DNA of 64,000 nucleotides, from positions 83,982 to 147,981 of the forward strand of contig CALUUJ010000003.1 in NCBI GenBank assembly GCA_944323935.1, in the 5' to 3' direction. Source of the stretch: Candidatus Gastranaerophilales bacterium (GTDB lineage: Bacteria; Cyanobacteriota; Vampirovibrionia; Gastranaerophilales; Gastranaerophilaceae). The position numbers and the translations under genes are program-made. Below are positions 53,423-62,697 of the stretch, piece by piece; position 1 is the stretch's first letter; every line of letters begins with the position of its first letter. The notes beneath the pieces were generated by a model. It was not told the origin of the DNA. It saw nothing but the letters and a program-made list of their open reading frames with translations, and searched no databases.

Positions 53423-54679
53423 GTGGGAATAATCGTTCAAAAATTTGGAGGCACATCCGTTGCAGATCCTCAAAAAATTCATAATGTTGCGAAAGCTGTT
53501 ATTAGAGAAAAAGATAATGGAAATGATGTAGTAGTTGTTGTTTCTGCTATGGGACATACAACAGACCACTTAATTAAGCTTGCAAAAGAAGTAACAAACA
53601 CACCTAATTCCAGAGAAATGGATATGCTTCTTTCTACAGGAGAACAAGTTTCTATAGCGTTACTTGCTATGGCAATCCAATCTCAAGGATATAAGGCTGT
53701 CAGTATGAATGGGCAACAAGTAGGAATTGTTACCGAATGCATACATACAAAAGCAAGAATAGTTGATATAAAAACAGAAAAACTACAAAAGAAATTAAGC
53801 GAAGGAAATATAATTGTAGTTGCAGGATTTCAAGGCGTTACTCCGGATGGAGAAATTACGACATTAGGACGCGGTGGTTCTGATACATCTGCCGTAGCTA
53901 TTGCAGCAGCTCTAAAAGCAGACAGATGTGACATATACACTGATGTTGAAGGTGTTTATGCAACAGATCCAAGAATTGTTCCTAATATACAAAAAACTGA
54001 TATTATCTCTTATGAGGAAATGTTAGAACTTGCAAGAGTTGGTGCTAATGTTCTGCACCCTCGTTCTGTTGAAACTGCAAAACAATTCAATGTTCCTTTG
54101 AGAGTTCGCAGTTCATTTAAGTTAGATAACCTTGGTACTTTAATTATAGGAGTTGAAAATATGGAAATATATAAACCCGTCGCAGGTGTTGCAGCTGATT
54201 CTTCACAAGTAAGAATTTTATTATCAAATCTTCCTGACATTCCAGGTACTGCTGCTAAATTATTCGGTTCATTAGCAAAAAACAATATCAGTGTTGATAT
54301 GATTATACAATCTTTAGCAAATAACGGAACGAATTCAATAGCTTTTACTGTTGATAAAGATGACTTAGACGAAGCTATAAAAACATTAAAAAATGAAAAA
54401 GACACCGTTCAAGCTGCAGAAATTCTTATTGATAACGATATCGCTAAAGTATCAATTGTAGGCGCAGGAATGGTTGACAGACCCGGTATTGCTGCTGATA
54501 TGTTCAGAGCTTTAGCAGAAAAAAATATAAATATTAAAATGATTTCAACAAGTGAAATTAAAATAAGTTGCTTGGTTGATAAACAAAACGCAAATGAAGC
54601 AATCAAAGCCCTTTGCAAAGAATTTGGTTTAGAGTCAAAAGAAACTGCTGTTGTTAAAGGCGACTTACCTGATGTATAA
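53423..54679 (+). CDS. lysC: Aspartokinase
   Basis: Phosphorylates aspartate at the head of lysine, threonine and methionine synthesis. 418 residues; GTG start with GGATAGGA 5' to it. Kinase signature IVQKFGGTSVADPQKI, GRGGSDTSAVAIAAAL and YTDVEGVYATDPR are present, then two ACT domains (about 265-340 and 345-410) for feedback control. Last gene before a bidirectional terminator that marks the border with the prophage genes. Confidence 0.95.
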   Translation: MGIIVQKFGGTSVADPQKIHNVAKAVIREKDNGNDVVVVVSAMGHTTDHLIKLAKEVTNTPNSREMDMLLSTGEQVSIALLAMAIQSQGYKAVSMNGQQVGIVTECIHTKARIVDIKTEKLQKKLSEGNIIVVAGFQGVTPDGEITTLGRGGSDTSAVAIAAALKADRCDIYTDVEGVYATDPRIVPNIQKTDIISYEEMLELARVGANVLHPRSVETAKQFNVPLRVRSSFKLDNLGTLIIGVENMEIYKPVAGVAADSSQVRILLSNLPDIPGTAAKLFGSLAKNNISVDMIIQSLANNGTNSIAFTVDKDDLDEAIKTLKNEKDTVQAAEILIDNDIAKVSIVGAGMVDRPGIAADMFRALAEKNINIKMISTSEIKISCLVDKQNANEAIKALCKEFGLESKETAVVKGDLPDV

Positions 54680-54700
54680 TTATTAAAAATTAAAAAATAA

Positions 54701-54730
54701 AAAAAAGAGTTCATTTCTGAACTCTTTTTT
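54701..54730. terminator. Bidirectional terminator after lysC, at the prophage border
   Basis: 13-base arms (AAAAAAGAGTTCA and its complement), 4-base loop, T tract on both strands. It serves lysC rightward and the last phage gene leftward. Confidence 0.88.
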
Positions 54731-54744
54731 ATTTTTTACATATA

Positions 54745-54966
54745 TTAATGTTGAATATTTTCTAAAGAATCAATTCTATGATGAGCAGACTTTGTCGACT
54801 GTTCTACAGCGACTATTCTTTCTAATAATGAATTATACTTGTATTGTTGTTCTTCCAATCTATTAATATGTTCTTCAATATATTTTATACTTTTAGCATA
54901 ACTTCCGATTGCGATACCTGCTGAAATTATATTTATTATAAGAAGAAATATAAACTCATTTGTCAT
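54745..54966 (-). CDS. Small phage membrane protein (holin/lysis-type candidate)
   Basis: 73 residues from ATG 54966 (AGGG 9 bases upstream; an ATG two codons earlier is too close to it). One N-terminal membrane helix (EFIFLLIINIISAGIAIGSYA) is followed by a heptad-like coiled coil (INRLEEQQYKYNSLLERIVAVEQS). The layout recalls XhlA-like or spanin-like lysis accessories, but no family is certain. It overlaps the DUF1353 gene by 4 bases and is the last phage gene before the host terminator. Confidence 0.65.
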   Translation of the reverse strand: MTNEFIFLLIINIISAGIAIGSYAKSIKYIEEHINRLEEQQYKYNSLLERIVAVEQSTKSAHHRIDSLENIQH

Positions 54967-55478
54967 GTCCATTTCCCTTTTAGTTTTTGATAGTTATCTA
55001 CACTATGAAACATTAACCAACGAACAAACGCACAAGCATCACTTACAAATAAACATCTTTCAAAAACTTTATCTGCAAAATATCTATCATTATTAACAAA
55101 ACAATGATTCTCACATAAAACATCATGCAATAATGATGCAACTTTAAAACGTATATCTTCTTTCGTTCCAATTATTATCCAGAAAAATTTATGAATTGTT
55201 GCCCCATCATATTCATAGCCTGAGTTTATTACAAATTTATAGTTTTTATTTTTGACAAAATCAATTAAAATCACATCTACTTTATTTTCACAAAATAAAG
55301 GTTTTTTCTTCGCCCTTTTTATTTCTTCTTTTGTCATTACTCTCTTATTAATTATTTTATTTTCAATCTTTGGTATATCAGAAAATAGTATTGCAAGAGT
55401 ATCATCCTTATACCATTCAATATATACATTATTGTTAAATGAAACTTTTTTTAATTTTTTAATAAAATCACAAAACAC
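54963..55478 (-). CDS. DUF1353-family phage protein
   Basis: 171 residues. YKFVINSGYEYDGATIHKFFW, then ASLLHDVLCENH and an aspartate in RYFADKVFERCL, match DUF1353 proteins found near lysis and tail genes of phages. The conserved D-G, H-D and A-D residues suggest a metal-dependent enzyme, but no activity is established. It overlaps the following small membrane-protein gene. Confidence 0.78.
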   Translation of the reverse strand: MFCDFIKKLKKVSFNNNVYIEWYKDDTLAILFSDIPKIENKIINKRVMTKEEIKRAKKKPLFCENKVDVILIDFVKNKNYKFVINSGYEYDGATIHKFFWIIIGTKEDIRFKVASLLHDVLCENHCFVNNDRYFADKVFERCLFVSDACAFVRWLMFHSVDNYQKLKGKWT

Positions 55479-55501
55479 TGCTTCTCCTATTACCCAATAT
55501 T

Positions 55502-55762
55502 TTAATCATTACAATTTTCCTTTTCTCTAAAAGAAATATCACAATAAAACTTGTATGTGTTGCGGTTTATATTGATGTTGAATGCACTATGGTCATTAGT
55601 AATTTTTTGTTTTTTAATTTTGCCATCTGGTGTAACTTGTGAGTCAAGATTAATAGTTGCAAATCCTTTTGAACTTTTTATTTCTTGAGTAACCTCTTGT
55701 TCTTCTGCTAAAACAGGAACTGCAAATAAACTTAAAATGATAATTGCTATTAGTTTTTTCAT
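55502..55762 (-). CDS. Small exported protein within the phage late region
   Basis: 86 residues with a textbook signal peptide (MKKLIAIIILSLFAVPVLA, cleavage before EEQ). The mature 67 residues end in a two-cysteine segment (YKFYCDISFREKENC) that could form a disulfide. Not recognised. A cargo gene acting in the periplasm during lysogeny or lysis is possible. Confidence 0.65.
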   Translation of the reverse strand: MKKLIAIIILSLFAVPVLAEEQEVTQEIKSSKGFATINLDSQVTPDGKIKKQKITNDHSAFNININRNTYKFYCDISFREKENCND

Positions 55763-55766
55763 ATTT

Positions 55767-56372
55767 TTACTCCTCTATTTGTAATTGTGATACTGGCATA
55801 AAATCATTAGATAGTTGCAAAAAGCATTCCTGAACAAATTGAGCTGTTACGTTTTTTACTGTCTGTAAACTTTCAAGATATTCTGTTGTTAGTTCTTGCG
55901 TAAAATCAGGTAAACTATAAGTTATTATCGGAACCGTCTGTCCTGTTTGTATTCCCATAGAAATAACAGGCAATAAATCGGACAAAAAGTCTTTTGTTTC
56001 ACCTGTTGACATTGAGACCTTTCTGCGGATATATCCTAAAGATGTCAAGAAAAACTCTTTGTTAAATTGATTTTGCTTTGATTGAGCCTGAGCTTGCTCA
56101 TATTCCTCTGTATTATCTGTAACAACTCCGTCAATAAGTTTTTCATAAGGTTGCAGAGCGTAATATGTCGGATGATTTTCTTCTTTTTGCTCAATTATTG
56201 CTTCTTGAATGACTTCTTGAGTTTCAGTGTCAATAATTTCAGGTTGAACAACACAATCAACTAAAACTATATTATCAACAGACTCAATACTTAATCCTTG
56301 TCTATGGTTATATTCAACAATAAAATCGTTTTTTTCTATCTCTGTATAAGGGTATTCTAATTTGTATGACAT
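55767..56372 (-). CDS. Phage tail-fibre-associated protein, unknown
   Basis: 201 residues, no membrane segment. The N-terminal half is acidic and strand-rich (SVDNIVLVDCVVQPEIIDTE); the C-terminal half is helical (QNQFNKEFFLTSLGYIRRKVSM). It directly follows the tail fibre gene, where fibre chaperones or a gp of tail assembly usually sit; the QSKQNQFNKEFF pattern resembles such assembly proteins. Function inferred from position only. Confidence 0.55.
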   Translation of the reverse strand: MSYKLEYPYTEIEKNDFIVEYNHRQGLSIESVDNIVLVDCVVQPEIIDTETQEVIQEAIIEQKEENHPTYYALQPYEKLIDGVVTDNTEEYEQAQAQSKQNQFNKEFFLTSLGYIRRKVSMSTGETKDFLSDLLPVISMGIQTGQTVPIITYSLPDFTQELTTEYLESLQTVKNVTAQFVQECFLQLSNDFMPVSQLQIEE

Positions 56373-56384
56373 TTTTTAAATCTC

Positions 56385-58247
56385 CTAACTTATGTAACCG
56401 CAAGTTTTCCAATAATTTCCTCTTGTTCTCTCTCCACTTTCACAGAACAAATTAAACGAAGAACCGTCTATTGGCTCACCTAGTATATTATTTACTGATG
56501 TACCCGAACTGGCTAATGATAAAAATATGGAATAATTAATATTGTTATAATTTTTCAGCAAGTTAATTGTAGTATTATTAGTTGTTGCCTCTGTATATTT
56601 TCCCCACTGCTCGCAATATCCATCTGAACGAACATAATAACCACTTGTTCCATTAACATAATTTTCAACAACGACTGCTGGTCTTTGAGATGAAGCTGTG
56701 CTAACTGTTGTAGGTGCTGTTGTACAGATTATATTGGAGATTCCGTAATTTATAAAGTCGTTGTAATCCATTGCAAAAAATGGATATAGGGGTTTAAATG
56801 ATGTTATTACCCCACCTGATACTGAAACACTTGCAATAAAAGCTCTTTTGTTACCTGCTCCGATATCACTGTTTGCATAGATATAATTGTCTACTCTATT
56901 ATAAGTAAATGTTCCTAAAGTAGTATTCGGAATATCTGTTTCATACTTTGGAGAAATACCAAAACCAATAGTAACACCATTTTTGGTACCAATAACAAAA
57001 TATCCGTTATTTAGAGTTACAGCAGTTGTATATGTAAGACATTTTGATATATTAAGTTCATAATTATTCAATGTTCCATCAGCATTTCTACCAGCAGAAA
57101 GTAATACTTTGAGGTTAGGCAAAATAAACACTGTTGAACCAATATAGCCAATACCATTAAATATTTGATTAATTGAAGTACATTTTCCATTAGTTATTGT
57201 AACTTCCGCAAGTGGGAATGTGTATAAACTACCATCACCTGTAGTATTATTCCTATAATAACCTACTTTGTTTAGAGTAGTATCATAATACATCCCAGAT
57301 ATAGCATTTGTCGGAGTTGGACCTGATTTTACATTTCCTTGGTTAGCATATGCAACATTTCCACCTTTTCTGTAAAATACTCTAAAAGTGCCTGAACTTG
57401 AAGCCAAATCAACAATAACGTCACTTGATATCGTTTCAACATCAAAATTACCAACCCCATTAGGGATGTATACTTTACTTCCTGATTTTATCTTTAAAAC
57501 ACCATTAGTAAGCTCAAGTTTTATATTTTGAGGAATTTCTAAAATACTATTTGTTATTTGTTGTTTATTTAGAAAATGTTTTTCACCTGTTTCTGTAAGA
57601 TTCGATAAATTTATATTACTTCTGGTATCGATTCCCATATCAATAATAGATTGAAGACAATCTTCATATTCGCTATTAAATTCATCTACTTTTTGATCAT
57701 ATTCTTCAAGATAACCAAGTGCAACATTTTTATTATTTTCTGTTATTTCTTTATATTCTAAAGCTGATTGTGCTGCAGTTAATGCTATTCTTTTTGATTC
57801 ATTAAGTTCATCCATTAATTCATCAGGTGAACTTGATAAACCTTCTCTAACTTTAACACATCTTTCTATTTTTCGGCTTAATATTTGCAGTATTCTGACT
57901 ATATAATCAAAAGTCCACTCTAATATATCTAAATTAAAATAAGAAGAATTTTTAAATTCACTTTCTTGTTTAACCACTAAAGTAAGCATTAAAGTTATTT
58001 TTTCATTTGTTTTTAATGTTGTATAAGATGAACTTTCCAGAGGAAACATTATATAACTACCGTTAGGATTTCCAATTTCATTTATTGAATAATCAACACC
58101 TAATATTAATGTTGTTATTACATTATTCTCACTAATATGTTGGACTATTAATTCATTTTCATTTTCTATTAAAAAATCAAAATCAAATTTTTTAACAGTA
58201 GAATTTCCCGTATATGTGTTTACGGGGACAATTGATGATACTGTCAT
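56385..58247 (-). CDS. Phage tail fibre protein (T7-like N-terminus)
   Basis: 620 residues. The N-terminus (PVNTYTGNSTVKKFDFDFLI, EWTFDYIVRILQILSRKIERCVKV) matches the tail-attachment domain of T7-type fibres. A helical linker and repetitive beta-rich shaft follow, and the end holds NGTSGYYVRSDGYCEQWGKYT with a compact receptor-binding-like tip. It binds the host surface. Ends 12 bases before the following assembly-type gene. Confidence 0.85.
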   Translation of the reverse strand: MTVSSIVPVNTYTGNSTVKKFDFDFLIENENELIVQHISENNVITTLILGVDYSINEIGNPNGSYIMFPLESSSYTTLKTNEKITLMLTLVVKQESEFKNSSYFNLDILEWTFDYIVRILQILSRKIERCVKVREGLSSSPDELMDELNESKRIALTAAQSALEYKEITENNKNVALGYLEEYDQKVDEFNSEYEDCLQSIIDMGIDTRSNINLSNLTETGEKHFLNKQQITNSILEIPQNIKLELTNGVLKIKSGSKVYIPNGVGNFDVETISSDVIVDLASSSGTFRVFYRKGGNVAYANQGNVKSGPTPTNAISGMYYDTTLNKVGYYRNNTTGDGSLYTFPLAEVTITNGKCTSINQIFNGIGYIGSTVFILPNLKVLLSAGRNADGTLNNYELNISKCLTYTTAVTLNNGYFVIGTKNGVTIGFGISPKYETDIPNTTLGTFTYNRVDNYIYANSDIGAGNKRAFIASVSVSGGVITSFKPLYPFFAMDYNDFINYGISNIICTTAPTTVSTASSQRPAVVVENYVNGTSGYYVRSDGYCEQWGKYTEATTNNTTINLLKNYNNINYSIFLSLASSGTSVNNILGEPIDGSSFNLFCESGERTRGNYWKTCGYIS

Positions 58248-58257
58248 TCCTTTCTCC

Positions 58258-59643
58258 TTACATTTTATTTTTAAATCGTTCCAAAACTATCGATATCAAC
58301 TTATTTCTTACTTCAAAATCAGGATTTTTATTATTATTTTGCTTATATTCACTGTTAAGAGTTAGTATTAATTTAAATATATTGTATTTATCTTCTTCTT
58401 TGTTTATTTTTAATTTTTTAATTTCATCAACTAGATATTTATAATCAATATTTAGTTTAAAAAATTCAATATTATCTATTTCTTGTAAATTAGAAAATAA
58501 TTCATAATCTTCCTTTGCAAAACAACCCTGATAATTTGAAATATCTTTTGTTTTAAAGTTTTCGAAATCTTCAAAATATTCAGATAATAAGGATATAAAT
58601 TGTTTTTTATCAGTTGATATAAAATTTTGTTTTTTAATTTGATTTATATAATCTTTTTTACTTTTTACATCTTCCTGTTTTCCGCTGAAATCAATATATA
58701 AAAATGCTTTATTTACATCTGTTTTTGATATTTCTATTATTTCTTTCCAGTTTTTAATATTTTTTTCTTTTAATTCTTCTTCGTCCTGTTTCTTTTCTGA
58801 TAAAGAAAAATCATTGAGATAATTTCTAATTTTTCTTTCTAATTCTTTATCTTTTATTATTTTTATTTCTTTTTCCTGTTCGGATTTAGCCATATTATAA
58901 GAGTAAAGTTCCTTTGCCCAATTATAAGCAATTACATTATTCTTAAGTTCTTTTATTGATTTTTCAAATTTTTCTGTATCTTCAAGATTTAATATATTTT
59001 TATATTTACTAAAATAAAAGTTTGCTTTTGGATTTTTATCATTTATAAATGCATCTATCAAAGAAGAATAAAATTCAGATTTATATTTTTCTTCTCGATA
59101 TTTTAAAATTTTAGGAGTCCAGTCTTCATTTTCTGCCATTAATTTCAGAACTGATAAACCATTTTTAAAAGATGATTCTATAATATTTACATCTGACTTA
59201 TACAATACTGCCCTTGATATGGATGATTTTATAGCATTCTCATAAACTTCAGTTTCCCAATTTTTGAGTTCTGTTTGTTCATGGGCTTTCATTTTTCTTT
59301 TTATTGATTCAATTTTTTCTATTTTAATTGTTTTCGCAAGTTTTTTTGATGAATTATCAACAAATGCAATCTCTTGAATTTTAGAATCAATAAAACTATC
59401 AAGTTCTGCTACAAATTCGTTAATTTTTCCTTCTACATTCTTTCCTTTTAAAGAGAAAAATCCATTTTCTGAAAATAAAAGTTCTTGTTCCCATTTATCA
59501 ATAATATTACTTAATTCTAATATCTTAATTTTATCTATATGATTATCAGAGAAAACTTCCTGTTGTATTTCACTTTCAGTAACAGGTATTTTTCTTATTG
59601 AAAAAGATTCCCCTCTTACATCTTTATTAAGATTTCCTTCCAT
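58258..59643 (-). CDS. Phage protein, likely internal virion/core protein
   Basis: 461 residues, almost entirely charged helix (KELERKIRNYLNDFSLSEKK, KNWKEIIEISKTDVNKAFLY); no membrane segment or enzyme motif. It lies between a gp14-like gene and the tail fibre, exactly where T7 has gp15 and gp16, so an ejected core protein is likely. It is much shorter than those, and no lysozyme-like transglycosylase domain is visible. Assignment is by position. Confidence 0.6.
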   Translation of the reverse strand: MEGNLNKDVRGESFSIRKIPVTESEIQQEVFSDNHIDKIKILELSNIIDKWEQELLFSENGFFSLKGKNVEGKINEFVAELDSFIDSKIQEIAFVDNSSKKLAKTIKIEKIESIKRKMKAHEQTELKNWETEVYENAIKSSISRAVLYKSDVNIIESSFKNGLSVLKLMAENEDWTPKILKYREEKYKSEFYSSLIDAFINDKNPKANFYFSKYKNILNLEDTEKFEKSIKELKNNVIAYNWAKELYSYNMAKSEQEKEIKIIKDKELERKIRNYLNDFSLSEKKQDEEELKEKNIKNWKEIIEISKTDVNKAFLYIDFSGKQEDVKSKKDYINQIKKQNFISTDKKQFISLLSEYFEDFENFKTKDISNYQGCFAKEDYELFSNLQEIDNIEFFKLNIDYKYLVDEIKKLKINKEEDKYNIFKLILTLNSEYKQNNNKNPDFEVRNKLISIVLERFKNKM

Positions 59644-59660
59644 AATACACCTTCTTTTTA

Positions 59661-60146
59661 TTATCCTATTAGATTATTATTCTTAGAAAAGAGACCAAAT
59701 GAAGTACTAAACAAACCGTTTGAATAACGATTTTTACTTTTAAAAGAAGCAAGTCCGGCTTGTGAGTAATATTGGTCTGCTCTATCCATATATTTCTGAG
59801 CTTCTCTTTCTGAATCTTTTAATGTTGTAAGTGCATCAAGTTCACCATTTAATTTTTCATCATCTACAATATTTATAGCCATTTGAGAAGATAAGCCAAT
59901 ATTTCCGGCTGCAAGATTCGTTTTTTCTTCTCCCATATTCAATATAGATTGAAGTCTTTTTCTTCTTGCTTCTTCTATACCTTCTTGGCGAACATAAGCT
60001 GCATCTTTTTCTGCTTTTTTTGCTTGTTTTGTCAAAAACTCTGTTTGATATTCACTTTCAGCTTTTTGGGTTTGTATTTCTTTTATTTCTACTGCTGCTA
60101 CAACCAAATTTGCAGCAGCTTGAACAGCATCATATATAGAACACAT
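59661..60146 (-). CDS. Phage virion core protein (T7 gp14-like)
   Basis: 161 residues. An N-terminal hydrophobic helix (YDAVQAAANLVVAAVEI), coiled coil, then YVRQEGIEEARRKRLQSILNMGEEKTNLAAGNIGLS, a segment seen in gp14-family internal virion proteins that enter the host envelope during DNA ejection. It starts 3 bases after the gp13-like gene. Confidence 0.78.
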   Translation of the reverse strand: MCSIYDAVQAAANLVVAAVEIKEIQTQKAESEYQTEFLTKQAKKAEKDAAYVRQEGIEEARRKRLQSILNMGEEKTNLAAGNIGLSSQMAINIVDDEKLNGELDALTTLKDSEREAQKYMDRADQYYSQAGLASFKSKNRYSNGLFSTSFGLFSKNNNLIG

Positions 60147-60149
60147 TTA

Positions 60150-60632
60150 TCAATTACCTTTCTTATTTACCTTATAAAAGAACTCGAATCCATCTTGAAC
60201 AGGAATATTTTTCGGCTTAGGATTATCAAATTTAAAACCGAATTTTAACAACCAATTCTTAGCATTAAAATTTGTTCTATGTATAAAGTTAAACATAATC
60301 TCATATTTTTCTTCTGCATATAAAAGTTGTTTTTTAAATTCTTTCAGAAATATGGACTTATTTTTTTGTATATATGAAGAAGATAAAAGCCAAGCACAGG
60401 CAATTGATTTATCATTATTAAAACATTCATTGAAACCACCGATTGCTATTGGAATAATATTTGAATAGTTATCTTGTCCATAAAGTACAAGAAATTTCTT
60501 ATTTTCCAAATCATTCAATGTTTTAATTTTCCAATTATTACCATATAAAGCTATTAATTCTTCTTTATCTTCTTTCCTTAAATTTTCAAGAACAAAAATG
60601 ATTTCTGATTTTTCGCTACACTCTTTAATCAT
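60150..60632 (-). CDS. Phage gp13-like protein (DUF2833/GNAT-like)
   Basis: 160 residues from ATG 60632, which overlaps the stop of the nozzle gene (ATGATTAA arrangement); an ATG at 60653 also exists. IIPIAIGGFNECF, ACAWLLSSSYI and NWLLKFGFKFD resemble acetyltransferase-fold gp13-type proteins of podoviruses. In T7, gp13 is needed for virion morphogenesis. Confidence 0.75.
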   Translation of the reverse strand: MIKECSEKSEIIFVLENLRKEDKEELIALYGNNWKIKTLNDLENKKFLVLYGQDNYSNIIPIAIGGFNECFNNDKSIACAWLLSSSYIQKNKSIFLKEFKKQLLYAEEKYEIMFNFIHRTNFNAKNWLLKFGFKFDNPKPKNIPVQDGFEFFYKVNKKGN

Positions 60633-62685
60633 TGGAATTTGCCACCGTAACATCTAAAGAGATTGAATTTATTGTCAAAGGTAAAGGGAAAATCTGTTTT
60701 ATATGAACAGTTGCTTTTTCGCTGTAGTCAGAAAATGAAAATACATTTACATTCCCCGAATATAAATAATTATGATCGTTTATACTATTCATACTTCTAA
60801 TATTTTGAAGTAAAGTCCCGTTTGTACCGACAACAAAAAAATCTTCTCTTGATTTATCTATGCAGATATTAATTTCATTAACTATTTTTAGAAGACCATG
60901 AGTATTTTCCCCTTCTAAATTAAGTGTTTCCAGTTCAAATTCATAAGGCAAACCTGCAACAATAGTTGAAGCAGGATAATCAAGTTGTATTTTCCCGTTT
61001 TGAACTATTTTATTTTCAACAACACAACCATCTGCAAGTATAGTTATATTTTCACCTTCAAGATGTTCTAATCCTGTTATATTTTGTATTGGTTCACCTT
61101 TATAACATAATGAACTATCAAGAAATATTCCATCTTCTGTTTTCTCAACATATCTTGACGCTAAACGCTCTATAAAACGCTTTGTTTTTCCGTTTATCTG
61201 TCTTTTTACAACAAAATAAGCTACGTCTTCATTATCTTCACGAACAACAGCAACAGATTCAAAAAAACCTTTAGTTTCATGCCTGTGCCAGCCTGCAACT
61301 TCTTGTTTTTTATTATATGTTAAGGCATTAACCGTACCGTCAGACATTACACACCAAAGAATTCTATATGGTTCTTTAGAATATGCCATATCTACCACCT
61401 GTTTACCTTCAAAGAGGTGGTTTGCAAATATGGATAATTCTTCTCCGTCATAACTATCAGATACATAAGTATAGCCTAAATCCCTTACAACACTACCTCC
61501 TGACTGCACAAAAATAATCATATTTCCAGAAACAACAGGCGGAACATGTGAACAGCCATAAAAACTTTGCGGAGATGCAACTAAAGAAGAAGATGCTGCA
61601 AAAGCACCATCTGTACCATTTAATTTCCACTCTCCACCAGATGTTAGTAATATTAAATCATTCATCGCAATAATATGTCTTATTTCATTAACTTCTCGTT
61701 CTGAGAGTGTTATATTTATTGAATCAGAACTATTTAATGGTCTTGAAATATTAAAATTATTATTAGTTGATGTTTGTGAGGCAACCAACTGCTGTGGGCT
61801 ATTTTTTAGGCAGGCAAAAACTTTTCTTTGTTGAAAATAATTTACACAAGCCGGATTATTATCATTTTCAAAAGGATTTGTAAAGATTGGAGCTGTGGAA
61901 GTTAAATCAGGTTCTATCTTATCATCTTTAAAAGTAGTAGTTGAAGTTGTACCTACAAAACCAAAAACTCCGTTAACATCTCTGTATATATTATATTCAA
62001 CAGCATTTTCAACTGCTTCAAAGGTTATTGTGATATATTCTGTAGTACCCCAAGATGATTCTAACTCCCCAACCACAGATATTTCCTCGGAGCGATTACT
62101 TTCTTCATATGTATCCTTTTTAACCGCGGTAATTACATATTTATAAGTTGTAGGATTTTCGTTTCCACCTGTCCAAACTGCACTTAAGCCTTTAGGAGGC
62201 AAGATTTGAGGTTCAAACATAACTTCCGTTAATTGCCAATCATAATGAGATAAACGTGAAAGTTCCATTGGCGCATAATTATTATGACATAATGTCAATA
62301 CATCTGCATTTTGAGCATATTTTATGTTAAATAAATCATTCTGTTCATATTCTGTAGTTATTTCAACCGGAGTATTTTCATCAGTCTCATCAATATTTAA
62401 TATTTGAGCCCCATTTTTTATAAAACGGGCATATTTATCTCCAAGCTCAATAATGTATGTCTGCTCTGTATTGAAAGAAAAAGGAATTAAACGAACTTTA
62501 GAATCTGAATTTTTGACTTCACAGACAAGTTCCAATCCTGCTCTATTGTTTACACAACCTTCAGCTCGTACAAACCCGTTTTTTAGAGTTTTTAAACCAA
62601 TTGCATATTTTGTCAAATCATTTCTTGCATATAATGCGGAACTCAATTCTCCACCTGTAAAAGATCTTTGGGTATATCTAGACAT
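60625..62685 (-). CDS. Phage tail nozzle protein (T7 gp12-like tubular protein B)
   Basis: 686 residues. The opening RSFTGGELSSALYARNDLTK and FVRAEGCVNNRAGLELV are diagnostic of podovirus tail tubular/nozzle proteins. The middle holds fibronectin-like strands (PPKGLSAVWTGGNENPTTY), and QQLVASQTSTNNNFN and SGGSVVRDLGYTY are typical later. It follows the gp11-like gene by 12 bases. Confidence 0.9.
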   Translation of the reverse strand: MSRYTQRSFTGGELSSALYARNDLTKYAIGLKTLKNGFVRAEGCVNNRAGLELVCEVKNSDSKVRLIPFSFNTEQTYIIELGDKYARFIKNGAQILNIDETDENTPVEITTEYEQNDLFNIKYAQNADVLTLCHNNYAPMELSRLSHYDWQLTEVMFEPQILPPKGLSAVWTGGNENPTTYKYVITAVKKDTYEESNRSEEISVVGELESSWGTTEYITITFEAVENAVEYNIYRDVNGVFGFVGTTSTTTFKDDKIEPDLTSTAPIFTNPFENDNNPACVNYFQQRKVFACLKNSPQQLVASQTSTNNNFNISRPLNSSDSINITLSEREVNEIRHIIAMNDLILLTSGGEWKLNGTDGAFAASSSLVASPQSFYGCSHVPPVVSGNMIIFVQSGGSVVRDLGYTYVSDSYDGEELSIFANHLFEGKQVVDMAYSKEPYRILWCVMSDGTVNALTYNKKQEVAGWHRHETKGFFESVAVVREDNEDVAYFVVKRQINGKTKRFIERLASRYVEKTEDGIFLDSSLCYKGEPIQNITGLEHLEGENITILADGCVVENKIVQNGKIQLDYPASTIVAGLPYEFELETLNLEGENTHGLLKIVNEINICIDKSREDFFVVGTNGTLLQNIRSMNSINDHNYLYSGNVNVFSFSDYSEKATVHIKQIFPLPLTINSISLDVTVANSND

Positions 62686-62697
62686 AAAAATCCCTCT

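Noticed and set aside
56385..58247. Diversity-generating retroelement target in the tail fibre (BPP-1 relatives carry one)
   Set aside because: The fibre C-terminus does not look like a C-type-lectin variable domain and no reverse transcriptase or template repeat is in the window.
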